NCBI GenBank assembly: GCA_027214385.1
Contig: JAPVXR010000009.1
Coordinates: forward strand, 62,001 to 126,000
Source of the DNA: Cryomorphaceae bacterium 1068
GTDB lineage: Bacteria; Bacteroidota; Bacteroidia; Flavobacteriales_D; Cryomorphaceae
Direction of reading: 5' to 3'
Length of the DNA stretch: 64,000 nt
Positions 25,297-33,593 of the stretch are shown one piece after another; the first letter of the stretch is position 1, and every line of letters begins with the position of its first letter. Both the position numbers and the translations under genes were made by a program. The notes below the pieces were generated by a model. The model was not told the origin of the DNA, made no database searches, and saw only the letters and a list, made by a program, of their open reading frames with translations.

Positions 25297-25772
25297 TTAC
25301 TGTCAATCCTTTCTTTTAATGACGCTGTTACCTTCAATGAATCACCGGGAGCAATCAAGTTGAACTTGGGAAAACCAGTCTCCGCCGACTCTTTATACAT
25401 CCGACGATAACCAAAACCTCCGACCATTATAAAGCCTTTACCTGAAACTTTTTTTTCTGGCTGAAACAATAAAGAATCTGACAAACAACTTTTGAAGAAA
25501 GCAAGGTCTTTATATGTTCTAACACCGACGGAATCTGCACTTGTGTTAACGTACATAATCTGAATTGAAGAATCCGATACAGACAGAATGGTAGATTTTA
25601 TCCTTCCGTCATTTGCCTGACCCAATAAACTTCTCAAGTGTTGATCACCTTCGAGCATTTCTTTCGGTCCGGAACAGGAAAAAAAAATCATGGCAAGACT
25701 GATTAAAAGTGCCGCTAAAAACCCTCTCTGAAGCTGTTGTTCATTTTTGATTGAAGCTCTCCTGTTCTTCAT
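25290..25772 (-). CDS. Putative lipoprotein, apparently shortened by a frameshift
   Basis: From ATG 25772 the product is 160 residues with an N-terminal charged region, a hydrophobic helix and lipobox (FFSCSG). The upstream in-frame ATG at 25886 would give 38 extra residues overlapping the promoter of the divergent gene, so I prefer the internal start. The rest is small, beta-rich and not recognised: a repeated theme of Ser/Lys/Asp with VGGFGYRRMYKE near the middle. The stop at 25290 is followed by a well-preserved coding tail in another frame (25150-25296). Function unknown. Confidence 0.65.
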   Translation of the reverse strand: MKNRRASIKNEQQLQRGFLAALLISLAMIFFSCSGPKEMLEGDQHLRSLLGQANDGRIKSTILSVSDSSIQIMYVNTSADSVGVRTYKDLAFFKSCLSDSLLFQPEKKVSGKGFIMVGGFGYRRMYKESAETGFPKFNLIAPGDSLKVTASLKERIDSKT

Positions 25773-25849
25773 TTCAAAACGAAAGGTAGACAAAAGGTGT
25801 ATTACCCTGGAATGTAACCCAAGTCGCATTTTATCCAAAGGCCATCTGT

Positions 25850-25857
25850 TACCTTTG
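25850..25857 (+). promoter_or_regulatory. Predicted -7 box of the persulfide dioxygenase-like gene
   Basis: TACCTTTG exactly matches TAnnTTTG and gives a leader of about 25 nt before ATG 25888. No TTG at the expected -33 position. Confidence 0.45.
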
Positions 25858-25887
25858 TGATCATCAACCAGTAAAAAGTAATTCAAT

Positions 25888-27300
25888 ATGAAAATAGAAC
25901 AGATTTATACCGGATGCATCGCTCACGCAGCTTACTATATAGAAAGCAATGGCGAAGCGGCCATTTTTGACCCATTACGAGAAGTACAACCCTACATCGA
26001 TCGCGCCGAGAAAAGCAAAGCGAAAATCAAGTATGTTTTTGAAACGCACTTCCACGCAGACTTTGTCAGTGGTCACTTAGACTTAGCTGCAAAAACAGGA
26101 GCTAAGATCGTTTATGGCCCCACTGCCAAACCTGGTTTTGAAGCTTTGGTAGCTGAGGACAATCAAGAATTTAAAGTCGGTGGTGCAACCGTAAGAGTTA
26201 TCCACACTCCGGGACACACAATGGAATCGACAACATATCTCTTGATCGACGAAGATGGAAAAGAACACGGAATCATCACCGGAGACACCTTGTTCATTGG
26301 CGATGTTGGTCGTCCTGACTTGGCGCAGCATGTGATTGCCGATCTCACAGAGAAAAAGCTTGCTGCTCATCTCTATGATTCGTTGCGAAACAAGATTATG
26401 CCTTTGAGCGATGATCTCATTGTATACCCGAACCATGGTGCAGGAAGTGCTTGCGGAAAGAAAATGAGCAAGGAGACTACCGATACCTTGGGAAATCAAA
26501 AGAAAACCAACTATGCCCTCAATCCTGAATTGAGCAAAGACGAGTTTATTGACGTCCTCTTGGAAGGACTGACAGCTCCCCCGGCCTACTTCCCTAAAAA
26601 TGTTTTGATGAACATTCAAGGGTACGAAGCCCTCGATACAGTAATCGAAAGAGCTAGTAAGCCCCTAACGCCGGAGGCATTCGAGTTTGTAGCCAATGAA
26701 ACCAGAGCGCTGATATTGGACACGCGTGATGCCGAAGATTTTGCAAAAGGATTCATCCCCAATAGTATCAATATCGGCTTGGAAGGAAACTTTGCGATGT
26801 GGGTTGGTGAAATGATCAGGGACATCAAACAAGAGATTCTTTTGGTTACCGATAAAGGAGAACAGGAAGAAGCGATGATTCGACTTTCTCGTGTAGGATA
26901 TGACCACACCATCGGTTTCTTGGAAGGTGGATTCGACGCTTGGAAAGCTTCGGGAAAAGAAGTAGACAGCGTGAAGCGACTTTCTCCTGAGGAGTTTGCA
27001 GCTAAATATGACGAGAAACCGCTGGTGTTTGACGTTCGAAAAAAGAGTGAATTCGACTCAGAACACGTAGTAGATGCCGTAAATGTCCCGTTGAACCAAA
27101 TCAACGATCACTTAGCTGAATTCCCAAAAGACAAACCATTTATGGTGCATTGTGCAGGTGGTTACCGCAGTATGATTGCGGCGTCAATCCTCAAGCAAAG
27201 AGGCTGGGACAATTTTGTGGACATCCGCGGAGGCTTTAAGGAAATCGCTGAAACGAAAGTTCCGAAAACAGACTATGTTTGCCCGAGTACTTTGCTCTAG
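25888..27300 (+). CDS. Metallo-beta-lactamase-fold persulfide dioxygenase with two rhodanese domains
   Basis: 470 residues. The N-terminal MBL domain (1-~240) has THFHADFVSGH (H54, H56, D58) and a later HxxPGHTMES and GDTLFIGDVGRPD, as in ETHE1/CstB-type persulfide dioxygenases that oxidise glutathione or CoA persulfide to sulfite. Two rhodanese domains follow. The first (~265-350) lacks an active-site Cys (LLVTDKGEQEE), and the second (~365-465) has C422 in MVHCAGGYRS. The architecture matches CstB/PRF fusion enzymes used in sulfide detoxification. No sulfide:quinone reductase or CstR-like regulator is adjacent. Confidence 0.9.
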   Translation: MKIEQIYTGCIAHAAYYIESNGEAAIFDPLREVQPYIDRAEKSKAKIKYVFETHFHADFVSGHLDLAAKTGAKIVYGPTAKPGFEALVAEDNQEFKVGGATVRVIHTPGHTMESTTYLLIDEDGKEHGIITGDTLFIGDVGRPDLAQHVIADLTEKKLAAHLYDSLRNKIMPLSDDLIVYPNHGAGSACGKKMSKETTDTLGNQKKTNYALNPELSKDEFIDVLLEGLTAPPAYFPKNVLMNIQGYEALDTVIERASKPLTPEAFEFVANETRALILDTRDAEDFAKGFIPNSINIGLEGNFAMWVGEMIRDIKQEILLVTDKGEQEEAMIRLSRVGYDHTIGFLEGGFDAWKASGKEVDSVKRLSPEEFAAKYDEKPLVFDVRKKSEFDSEHVVDAVNVPLNQINDHLAEFPKDKPFMVHCAGGYRSMIAASILKQRGWDNFVDIRGGFKEIAETKVPKTDYVCPSTLL

Positions 27301-27310
27301 CATGAGTACT

Positions 27311-27350
27311 AGGAAAAAAAAAGGGCTACCTCATCGGTAGCCCTTTTTTA
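27311..27350. terminator. Bidirectional rho-independent terminator
   Basis: AAGGGCTACC (27321-27330) and GGTAGCCCTT (27336-27345) form a perfect 10 bp stem with a TCATC loop. A-rich sequence precedes it and T-run follows, so it works in both directions, between the convergent persulfide dioxygenase-like gene and the fasciclin gene. Confidence 0.92.
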
Positions 27351-27380
27351 TTGTCCAATAGTAATTGCAAACATTGGAAA

Positions 27381-27929
27381 TTAAGATGGCAATAAGACTG
27401 TGTCGATAACGTGAATTACACCATTACTCTGGTTCACATCGTATGTGGTGATATTAGCCGTATTTCCTGCTCCGTCCATTACTACGATGTTGTGCTTCCC
27501 ATTCATAGTGAAGGTCAATGTTGCTCCTTGAACCGTTTTCATAGTCGCTTTACCTCCACCTTTTCTAATTGCTGCGGCGATGTCGTCAAAACCGTAATTT
27601 CCTGCCAAAACATGGTAAGTCAAAACCGCAGTAAGCTTTGACTTAGCCTCGGGCTTGAGCAGACTAGCCACGGTTCCTTCAGGCAAATTTTCAAATGCGT
27701 CGTTTACGGGAGCCAAAACCGTAAATGGCCCTTCACTCTGTAATGTCTCAACCAAATCCGCTGCCTTAACGGCTGCTACCAAAGTGGTATGATCGGCTGA
27801 CTTAACGGCATTTGAAACGATATCCTTTTTTGGATACATGGCTTCGCCTCCTACCATTACTGCTTCTTTCTGAGAAAATACTGTTACAGCAAATGCTGCA
27901 AATGCGAATACTAATGCTAACTTTTTCAT
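27381..27929 (-). CDS. Secreted fasciclin (FAS1) domain protein
   Basis: 182 residues: signal peptide (1-19, cut near FSQ) and one FAS1 domain with the conserved H1 motif PFTVLAPVNDAFENLP, the YH motif (LTYHVLAGNY) and the H2 region GVIHVIDTVLLPS. FAS1 domains mediate cell adhesion or surface attachment. It lies 92 bp downstream of an ECF sigma factor/RskA-type anti-sigma pair, the same association seen for mycobacterial SigK/RskA and its FAS1 antigens MPT70/MPT83, so it may be a target of that sigma factor. Confidence 0.93.
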   Translation of the reverse strand: MKKLALVFAFAAFAVTVFSQKEAVMVGGEAMYPKKDIVSNAVKSADHTTLVAAVKAADLVETLQSEGPFTVLAPVNDAFENLPEGTVASLLKPEAKSKLTAVLTYHVLAGNYGFDDIAAAIRKGGGKATMKTVQGATLTFTMNGKHNIVVMDGAGNTANITTYDVNQSNGVIHVIDTVLLPS

Positions 27930-28021
27930 GATTCCTATTTTTTGATTTGTAATAGTTACGCCTCAAAAAGAAGATCAGATTTCAGTTTCAATAAATAAAG
28001 TGAAGTTCGTCTGTGATTGAA

Positions 28022-28840
28022 CTAGACAGTTCCCAGATACACGAGTTGATCCAAGGTAGGATTTTCCAATCCACCCAGTGGTTCAATAGTAATGGCAAAA
28101 GCATCACCGTCATTGGTTTGTGAATCGGCCAGATAAACATCTTGGAAGTCTTTTGGAAGCACTCCCATATCAGAAGGCACACCGTCTTTTAATACCCATA
28201 GTTGGTATTGCTTATCAGTAGGTAGCTCGGGAAGTGATGCCAAATTAATCTTGACCTTACCCGATTCTTTTTGCCAGAGCACAGAGACTCCGGTAGATCC
28301 TTCAACTTTTGTAGACTCAAGTACTATTTTTTTAAAACTGGGGTCAAAAGTATCTTGAACATCTTCACTCAAGTATTCAACTTCTCCTCTCAAGTACTCG
28401 TTATTGGCCAAGAGTTGTTCTTGTTCCTCTTTGGCTGCAGCCAATTCAGTTTCAGCATTTCCACGTTCTACAAATTGCCAAAAGGCCAAAAGTAAAGTGA
28501 TGGAAGCGGCGGCGGCCCATACTACAGGCCAAGTTGAGGAAGATTTGAACGGAACTGCAACTACCTCTTCTTCAACGCGAGTAGATTTTTCTTCCGCACT
28601 TGGAGGTAGTTGGTCGTGATTCGACAACTCGGCCATGATACTAGCCTTAATTCCTGAAGGGGCCTTTACAGCTCCTGCTTGTGCAAGCATCTCCAAATCA
28701 AGCTCGGCTCCTTCAAGAGCGGCTTTGATTTCGGGGTAAATTTTTGACAAACACTCGATCTCTTGACGTTCTTGTTCGGATACGTCTCCGAGAGCAAACT
28801 GCTCCAAAATACCTGATTCTATGTATGCCTTAACGTCCAT
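28022..28840 (-). CDS. RskA-type anti-sigma factor
   Basis: 272 residues from ATG 28840 (a TTG two codons upstream is also possible). The N-terminal ~80 residues form the sigma-binding region (IESGILEQFALGDVSEQERQEIECLSKIYPEIK, an anti-sigma-K-like zinc-free domain). One transmembrane helix follows near residues 115-135 (WPVVWAAAASITLLLAFWQF), then a coiled segment, and a periplasmic RskA domain (about 175-272, with LPELPTDKQYQLWVLKDG). It overlaps the sigma gene by 11 nt. It should hold its sigma factor inactive until intramembrane proteolysis. Confidence 0.92.
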   Translation of the reverse strand: MDVKAYIESGILEQFALGDVSEQERQEIECLSKIYPEIKAALEGAELDLEMLAQAGAVKAPSGIKASIMAELSNHDQLPPSAEEKSTRVEEEVVAVPFKSSSTWPVVWAAAASITLLLAFWQFVERGNAETELAAAKEEQEQLLANNEYLRGEVEYLSEDVQDTFDPSFKKIVLESTKVEGSTGVSVLWQKESGKVKINLASLPELPTDKQYQLWVLKDGVPSDMGVLPKDFQDVYLADSQTNDGDAFAITIEPLGGLENPTLDQLVYLGTV

Positions 28841-29363
28841 TTCCAAATATTGACCGTAGCTCCTTCATCGCGTTTCTTATTCGCGTTTTGACTGTACCTA
28901 ATGGCATATCAAACTTTTCTGCTATTTCGGGATGGCTGTAGCCTAAGATGTATGAATGCTCTATTAGTTCTCTTTGATCTTGATCTAAATTAGATAAAAC
29001 CGTGTTTAAATCATGTTCGAGGGTAGGATCTGTTGAATCCGACGCATCATCTTTATATACGATCTTAAGTTCTGTTTGGATTTCAGCTTTACGCCCCGTT
29101 TTGCGGATGCTATCGATCGCTTTGTTCTTTACAATTCTCAAAAGCCATGTAAACAATCGACCCTTCGAAGGATCATAGGAGCGTGAATTTTTCCAAATCT
29201 TAACGAAAGATTCCTGCAAAACATCCGATGCAAGAGCCTCGTCTCCGACCATTCGCAGCACAACACCATACAAAGCATCAGAATAATGGTCATAAAGAAG
29301 ATTCATGGCTTTCACATCACCTTCTTCAAATAATCTCAATATTTCTTTCTCTACGGGAGCCAC
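28830..29363 (-). CDS. ECF-type RNA polymerase sigma factor (SigK-like)
   Basis: 177 residues. Region 2: LYDHYSDALYGVVLRMVGDEALASDVLQESFVKIWKNSRSYDP and FTWLLRIVKNKAIDSIRK. Region 4: LIEHSYILGYSHPEIAEKFDMPLGTVKTRIRNAMKELR. The start is GTG 29363 (MAPVEKE). A TAAGTTTG box at 29378-29385 gives a very short leader of about 9 nt. Its partner is the overlapping RskA-like gene and its likely target the FAS1 gene downstream. Confidence 0.94.
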   Translation of the reverse strand: MAPVEKEILRLFEEGDVKAMNLLYDHYSDALYGVVLRMVGDEALASDVLQESFVKIWKNSRSYDPSKGRLFTWLLRIVKNKAIDSIRKTGRKAEIQTELKIVYKDDASDSTDPTLEHDLNTVLSNLDQDQRELIEHSYILGYSHPEIAEKFDMPLGTVKTRIRNAMKELRSIFGNGR

Positions 29364-29377
29364 GATCTAATAATGCT

Positions 29378-29385
29378 CAAACTTA
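29378..29385 (-). promoter_or_regulatory. Predicted -7 box of the sigK-like operon
   Basis: Reverse strand TAAGTTTG exactly matches TAnnTTTG. Predicted transcript start near 29372, 9 nt before the GTG start codon. Confidence 0.45.
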
Positions 29386-29413
29386 AAATAAAGTTTTGAG
29401 GCAGTTATTAATT

Positions 29414-30991
29414 CTAGTCATTCTTGCGATAAAGAATTAGCTTTAGGTCAGTGCCTCTGGTACCAAAAGCAAGAAGCGAATCCGCATTCTCCATTTGAAA
29501 TCCTTCTCGGACCAGATAATAAGAGCCAGATTCGGTTTCTGAGCGCAGCTCCAGAACCTCACCTCTCTCTCTTTCAATCATAAAAGAAGTTGCGCTGTGC
29601 ACGTAGTTTAGCCCTGTTATATAGAGGGGCTTTCCTTCGGTGATTCTGGCCACTTCCAAAGCCGCTTCCGCATATGTAGCACCTTTAGCATCGCGATTCG
29701 GCAAAACAAACCAATCAAAACCAATCCGGACAACGAGAAGAAAGATTCCTAAAATGATCCATCTTCTTTGCTTCTGCCGATAAAACACCAGAGCTATAAT
29801 CGCCATGGAAAGGCTTAGGATAGCCAATTTCACAATTGTTCCATTTACACCGAGCTCAGTGATTTGACCAATCGCAAACCATGGAGCAAGAGCACCCAGA
29901 ATCATGATGGCCATTAAAATCAATTGAACTACTGAGATAGAACGTTGTGAAGCATCCTCCTCTGCTTTAACCAGCAAAACAAAAAGTAGCGGTAAGAACA
30001 TGAAGAGGTAGCGAGGGTGGACACCGGGAGATGTCCAATAAACGATAATATTCAAGCCGAATACCAAGATGACAAATCGCCCGCATTGATCACGCCACAG
30101 AGACCTTGCAGCTCCTTTCCTAAAAAGGAAAACAACGAAAATGGTCCACGGTGCAAAATGGTAGAGATTTTCGAGCGGGAACTCATAAAGGGCTTTTAAT
30201 GTATCTCCAATGCCATGGTCGGTTACGGTTCTTTTACTCGACTCTGTCCAAAGGGTCTCAAAAAGATCAAGAAGCGATTGAGAATTCACCTGTATATAGG
30301 CCATGTAGTATAGTCCAACCGGAATGATAAAGAAGAGAGCTCCAAGAAAGTGCATTCGATGGAAGAGAATTTTCCAGTCCTTGATGTAGATGGCAAAAGC
30401 TATGATGGTGAATCCTTGAAAGACTATTGGTGGAAGCCCCTTCATCAAGTAAGCTATGGCACTCAGGAAATAAGTAATGGCAAAAAGAGCAAAATATCTT
30501 TTCTGCCTTCCGAAGTGATAAAAGAGCATAAAGTTGGTGAAGATCACAGCCGAAAAGGCGATGTCAATTAAACCTAAAAAGCTATCGTAAAAAAGAATAC
30601 GCCCGCTGGTGATGGTCATAATAGCCACTAACCACCCTACCCTTCTGCTGGTAGCTTTCCCAATCAGTCGAACAATTAGAAAGCCATAAATGAAAATGGC
30701 AACAGATACAGGAAAGCGCAAAGCAAACAGCGACGGTTCACCGAAGAGCCTGTAAGATCCGGCAATAATCCAGTTGTAAAGGGGCGGTTTATTGTAATAA
30801 AAAAGTCCATTTACAGTTGGTGCGATGAACTCTTCATTAAATAGCATCTCTAGTGCGATCAGGGCTCGAAGGCTCTCATCGGTATGGATGAAAATGTGGT
30901 GAACACCCAGATTGATAAGCAAAGCCGGAACAAGGAGCACGGCAAATAAGCCGTAGTAGAAATTGTCGCTTTGGAGTAGTCTGGAATTCAT
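29414..30991 (-). CDS. GT39-like (ArnT/PMT family) integral membrane glycosyltransferase
   Basis: 525 residues with about a dozen hydrophobic helices and a small soluble C-terminal domain. The first periplasmic loop has HTDESLRALIALEML, the conserved Asp-Glu of GT-C enzymes, followed by NGLFYYNKPPLYNWIIAGSYRLFG, as in ArnT-type transferases that use polyprenyl-phosphate sugars. The acceptor may be lipid A, a glycoprotein or another envelope polymer; it is not predictable. It follows the sigma operon with a 50 bp gap on the same strand but is upstream of it in transcription order. Confidence 0.85.
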   Translation of the reverse strand: MNSRLLQSDNFYYGLFAVLLVPALLINLGVHHIFIHTDESLRALIALEMLFNEEFIAPTVNGLFYYNKPPLYNWIIAGSYRLFGEPSLFALRFPVSVAIFIYGFLIVRLIGKATSRRVGWLVAIMTITSGRILFYDSFLGLIDIAFSAVIFTNFMLFYHFGRQKRYFALFAITYFLSAIAYLMKGLPPIVFQGFTIIAFAIYIKDWKILFHRMHFLGALFFIIPVGLYYMAYIQVNSQSLLDLFETLWTESSKRTVTDHGIGDTLKALYEFPLENLYHFAPWTIFVVFLFRKGAARSLWRDQCGRFVILVFGLNIIVYWTSPGVHPRYLFMFLPLLFVLLVKAEEDASQRSISVVQLILMAIMILGALAPWFAIGQITELGVNGTIVKLAILSLSMAIIALVFYRQKQRRWIILGIFLLVVRIGFDWFVLPNRDAKGATYAEAALEVARITEGKPLYITGLNYVHSATSFMIERERGEVLELRSETESGSYYLVREGFQMENADSLLAFGTRGTDLKLILYRKND

Positions 30992-31026
30992 GAGCGCCGA
31001 TAAACGCCCAAAAATACTATTTTGGA

Positions 31027-31569
31027 TCAGTCTTCCAGTGCGCTCAAAATAGCCTCATCCAATGGTGATGCACCAGATCGGTAGCGATGGATCAAATTTC
31101 CTTCTTCATCAATCAGAAACTTCTCAAAGTTCCAATTGATATCACCTGTGAAATCTTCGTTTTCTAATGCAGTCAGCCATTTGAAAAGCTCGTGTTGATC
31201 AGCACCTTTCACACTGACTTTAGCTGCCATCGGGAACGACACACCGTAATTTTTCTCACAGAAAGCTGCAATTTGCTCATTTGACCCGGGCTCCTGTCCT
31301 CCAAAATTATTGGCGGGAAAACCAACGATTACTACATTATCGCCCATCTCTTTATTCAACTCTTCGAGCTGCTTGTATTGAGGTGTATATCCGCATTCCG
31401 ATGCCGTATTAACAATAAGGATTTTCTTTCCTTTAAAGTCCTTAAAATCAATAGATCCACCTTCTAGGGCAGGAACTGAAAAATCATAGATCGTCATATT
31501 TGTCGTGTTTTGAGCAGAAATTGTAAGTGTGTAAAAGAGAGCTAGAATCAAGGTAATTTTTTGCATCAT
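31027..31569 (-). CDS. Glutathione peroxidase-family thiol peroxidase, exported
   Basis: 180 residues with a signal peptide (about 1-20). Peroxidase motifs: NTASECGYTPQYKQL with the peroxidatic Cys C59 (selenocysteine in mammalian enzymes), FPANNFGGQEPGS with Gln 92 of the catalytic triad, and WNFEKFLIDEEGNLI with the Trp-Asn. A second Cys in the AAFCEKNYG segment could be the resolving residue of thioredoxin-dependent forms. It should detoxify peroxides in the periplasm. Two adjacent Met codons give an equivalent start. Confidence 0.9.
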   Translation of the reverse strand: MMQKITLILALFYTLTISAQNTTNMTIYDFSVPALEGGSIDFKDFKGKKILIVNTASECGYTPQYKQLEELNKEMGDNVVIVGFPANNFGGQEPGSNEQIAAFCEKNYGVSFPMAAKVSVKGADQHELFKWLTALENEDFTGDINWNFEKFLIDEEGNLIHRYRSGASPLDEAILSALED

Positions 31570-31670
31570 ATGGTTTTGTAAGACTGATAGAAAAACTCTT
31601 GTTGTGGATAATTGTTTACCAAACTGAGCTTGATTTGAAGATTACAAGTGTAAATTGAAGGCAAAAAGGG

Positions 31671-32129
31671 ATGGATCGAACATTTAAAAAGATGGGAAGT
31701 CACACTAGAGTGGAGCTAGGCAGCTATGCTCAGGAAATGCTGTCCAAGAATCCCGGTGTGAAAATATATGTGGGAAGCGATAGTCAAAATTATTCTAAGA
31801 AGACTCTATATGCTACAACGGTAGTCTTTCGTTTTGAAAACAACGGAGCGCATGTCATCTATCACCGAGAAGCCACTCCAGTGGTAAAGGATATGTGGAC
31901 AAGATTATGGGGAGAGCTGCAGCGCAGTATTGATGTAGCGGGCTATTTAAAGTTTGAATGCGATGTACCGATAGAACAAATAGACCTAGACCTCAACTCC
32001 GATCCTGAGTTTCCATCCAATAAAGTTTTTCAAGCTGCTGTAGGTTACGCACAAAGCATGGGATATAAAGCCAAAACCAAACCTGATTTGCTCATGGCGA
32101 CTTGGGCTGCAAACGTTCTTGTAAACTAG
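31671..32129 (+). CDS. YkuK-like predicted RNase H-fold protein (DUF458)
   Basis: 152 residues. KIYVGSDSQNY early in the protein and the closing KTKPDLLMATWAANVL resemble the DUF458/YkuK family, predicted to adopt an RNase H-like fold with an active-site Asp in the first strand. YHREATPVVKDMWTRLWGELQRSI forms the middle helix. Biological role is not established. It overlaps the convergent gene by 4 nt. Confidence 0.75.
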   Translation: MDRTFKKMGSHTRVELGSYAQEMLSKNPGVKIYVGSDSQNYSKKTLYATTVVFRFENNGAHVIYHREATPVVKDMWTRLWGELQRSIDVAGYLKFECDVPIEQIDLDLNSDPEFPSNKVFQAAVGYAQSMGYKAKTKPDLLMATWAANVLVN

Positions 32130-32479
32130 AACTCGTCTTTCTCGGCTCTTGCTGATTTCTCAAAAGCTGAATTCATCACACTCAAAATGAGACTGAATAG
32201 CAATGCCCACCAAAAGTTGGTTACATAAAAATCATCGACTAGCCAAGCTGCCATTTGTATGACTACGGCATTAATTATCAAAAGAAACAAACCCAATGTG
32301 AGAATCGTCACCGGAATCGTTATGACAACGAGTATAGGTTTGACGAAAATATTGAGAAACCCAATAATAACGGCCACAACAAGGGCTGTCCAAAAATCCT
32401 CAACCTGAACCCCTGGCAAAGCCCAAGCAAGGGCAAAAACCAAAAGTGCATTAAGCAGTAATTTAATGATCATATTCAT
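32126..32479 (-). CDS. Small four-helix membrane protein (phage holin family IV / DUF360-like)
   Basis: 117 residues from ATG 32479. An ATG 9 codons upstream (32506) lies within a terminator hairpin and is unlikely. There are four hydrophobic helices, with motifs ALPGVQVEDFWTALVVAVIIGFLNIFVKPIL and the final FWWALLFSLILSVMNS typical of this ubiquitous family. The family name refers to a distant holin similarity; there is no phage context here. Function is unknown. Confidence 0.85.
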   Translation of the reverse strand: MNMIIKLLLNALLVFALAWALPGVQVEDFWTALVVAVIIGFLNIFVKPILVVITIPVTILTLGLFLLIINAVVIQMAAWLVDDFYVTNFWWALLFSLILSVMNSAFEKSARAEKDEF

Positions 32480-32494
32480 AAAGACCGAAAATAG

Positions 32495-32524
32495 AAAAAG
32501 CGACACACTTTGAGTATGTCGCTT
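32495..32524 (-). terminator. Rho-independent terminator after the 62-residue ORF
   Basis: AAGCGACA (32498-32505) pairs with TGTCGCTT (32517-32524), a perfect 8 bp stem. On the minus strand it is followed by TTT CTATTTT. It sits 22 bp past the stop of the small ORF at 32547 and supports that ORF being part of a transcript. Confidence 0.75.
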
Positions 32525-32546
32525 ATCGATAAATCGTGTTTTTATT

Positions 32547-32735
32547 TCAATTCAGCACCATCTCTACAGGGCCGCTCCTTCCATTTTTAACTTCCAGAGC
32601 ATTGGAGAAAGCTATCAAATTTGCGATGGTTTGCTTTTTCGGGCTTCTCACCTCTTCACCTCTATGAGATGAAAAACGGCGGCTAGCCTTTTGTTTGTTT
32701 GAATCAAATAAAAAATCAGAAGTAAAATTTGGCAT
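32547..32735 (-). CDS. Small basic hypothetical protein
   Basis: 62 residues, no signal peptide or membrane helix, with many Ser, Lys and Arg (SNKQKASRRFSSHRGEEVRSPKKQ). It lies 67 bp downstream of an ECF sigma factor gene and ends 22 bp before a strong terminator, which is the main reason to accept it as real. The segment TIANLIAFSNALEV is a plausible amphipathic helix. I do not recognise a family. Confidence 0.55.
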   Translation of the reverse strand: MPNFTSDFLFDSNKQKASRRFSSHRGEEVRSPKKQTIANLIAFSNALEVKNGRSGPVEMVLN

Positions 32736-32802
32736 AGGCGCTTTTTGTTTTTATGGAACTAAAACGACCTTCCAACTCTGATTATTATCCAACCATCGAA
32801 AA

Positions 32803-33387
32803 TTATTTTGTGAGCTTGATATCGTGCTTCTCTATCATCTTCCTCATATTGATGAGTGCATAGCGCATTCTTCCCAATGAGGTGTTGATACTTACATTGC
32901 TTCTTTCGGCAATTTCCTTGAAGCTCATACCTCCGTAGTGACGCATCATCACCACTTCTCGCTGCTCTTCAGGTAGCTCTTCTACCAGTTTTCTAACATC
33001 TTCGTTAATGACATCATCAATCCATTGATCTTCCACGTTCTTCTCATCGCGAGGAATTGCTGCAAATGGATCATAATCATCATTTTCTCTCACGAAAGGC
33101 ATTTTCTTTGACCTTCTAAAGTGATCGATTGAGAGGTTATGAGCTATTCGCATGACCCAAGGAAGAAACTTACCTTCTTCATTGTATCGTCCCAACTTAA
33201 GGGTGCGAATGACCTTTACAAATGTTTCTTGAAAAATGTCGTTTGCGAGCTCTTCGTCTCTCACCAACATATAAACCTGCGTGTATATTCGGTCTTTGTG
33301 TCTTGACAACAAAGCCTCAAATGCAGATTCATTTCCTTCTAAATATAGTCGAACCAATTCCTGGTCCGTAGCCGAGTTAGAATGCAT
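32803..33387 (-). CDS. ECF-type RNA polymerase sigma factor (SigW-like)
   Basis: 194 residues. Region 2: LLSRHKDRIYTQVYMLVRDEELANDIFQETFVKVIRTL and FLPWVMRIAHNLSIDHFRRSK. Region 4: LPEEQREVVMMRHYGGMSFKEIAERSNVSINTSLGRMRYALINMR. The linker is long and acidic. No anti-sigma gene is adjacent; the downstream 62-residue ORF is too small and basic to be a typical one. It is divergent from uvrA across a 206 bp gap. Confidence 0.94.
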   Translation of the reverse strand: MHSNSATDQELVRLYLEGNESAFEALLSRHKDRIYTQVYMLVRDEELANDIFQETFVKVIRTLKLGRYNEEGKFLPWVMRIAHNLSIDHFRRSKKMPFVRENDDYDPFAAIPRDEKNVEDQWIDDVINEDVRKLVEELPEEQREVVMMRHYGGMSFKEIAERSNVSINTSLGRMRYALINMRKMIEKHDIKLTK

Positions 33388-33550
33388 ACTTTCTCCTTTT
33401 TAATTAGTAGTAGTGATTTGAAAATTCAGGAGTAGATGTATGCTATAGGCTAAAAGAGTTTTGTGTTGTTTTCAAAAAAAATGTCCGCACTTTTATACGA
33501 ACAACTGGAGACTAAGATATGTTAATTCCTCGTTGCAGGCAAATATGTGA

Positions 33551-33558
33551 TAAATTTG
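33551..33558 (+). promoter_or_regulatory. Predicted -7 box of uvrA
   Basis: TAAATTTG exactly matches TAnnTTTG, with a TTG 15 bp upstream (33533-33535), slightly closer than usual. Predicted leader about 30 nt. Confidence 0.5.
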
Positions 33559-33593
33559 TCCCTCCAAAAAATGTTAATCTCCTGTGATCCTAT

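Noticed and set aside
32126-32479. Phage holin family name suggesting a prophage
   Set aside because: There are no phage genes nearby; this small membrane family is widespread in normal chromosomes.
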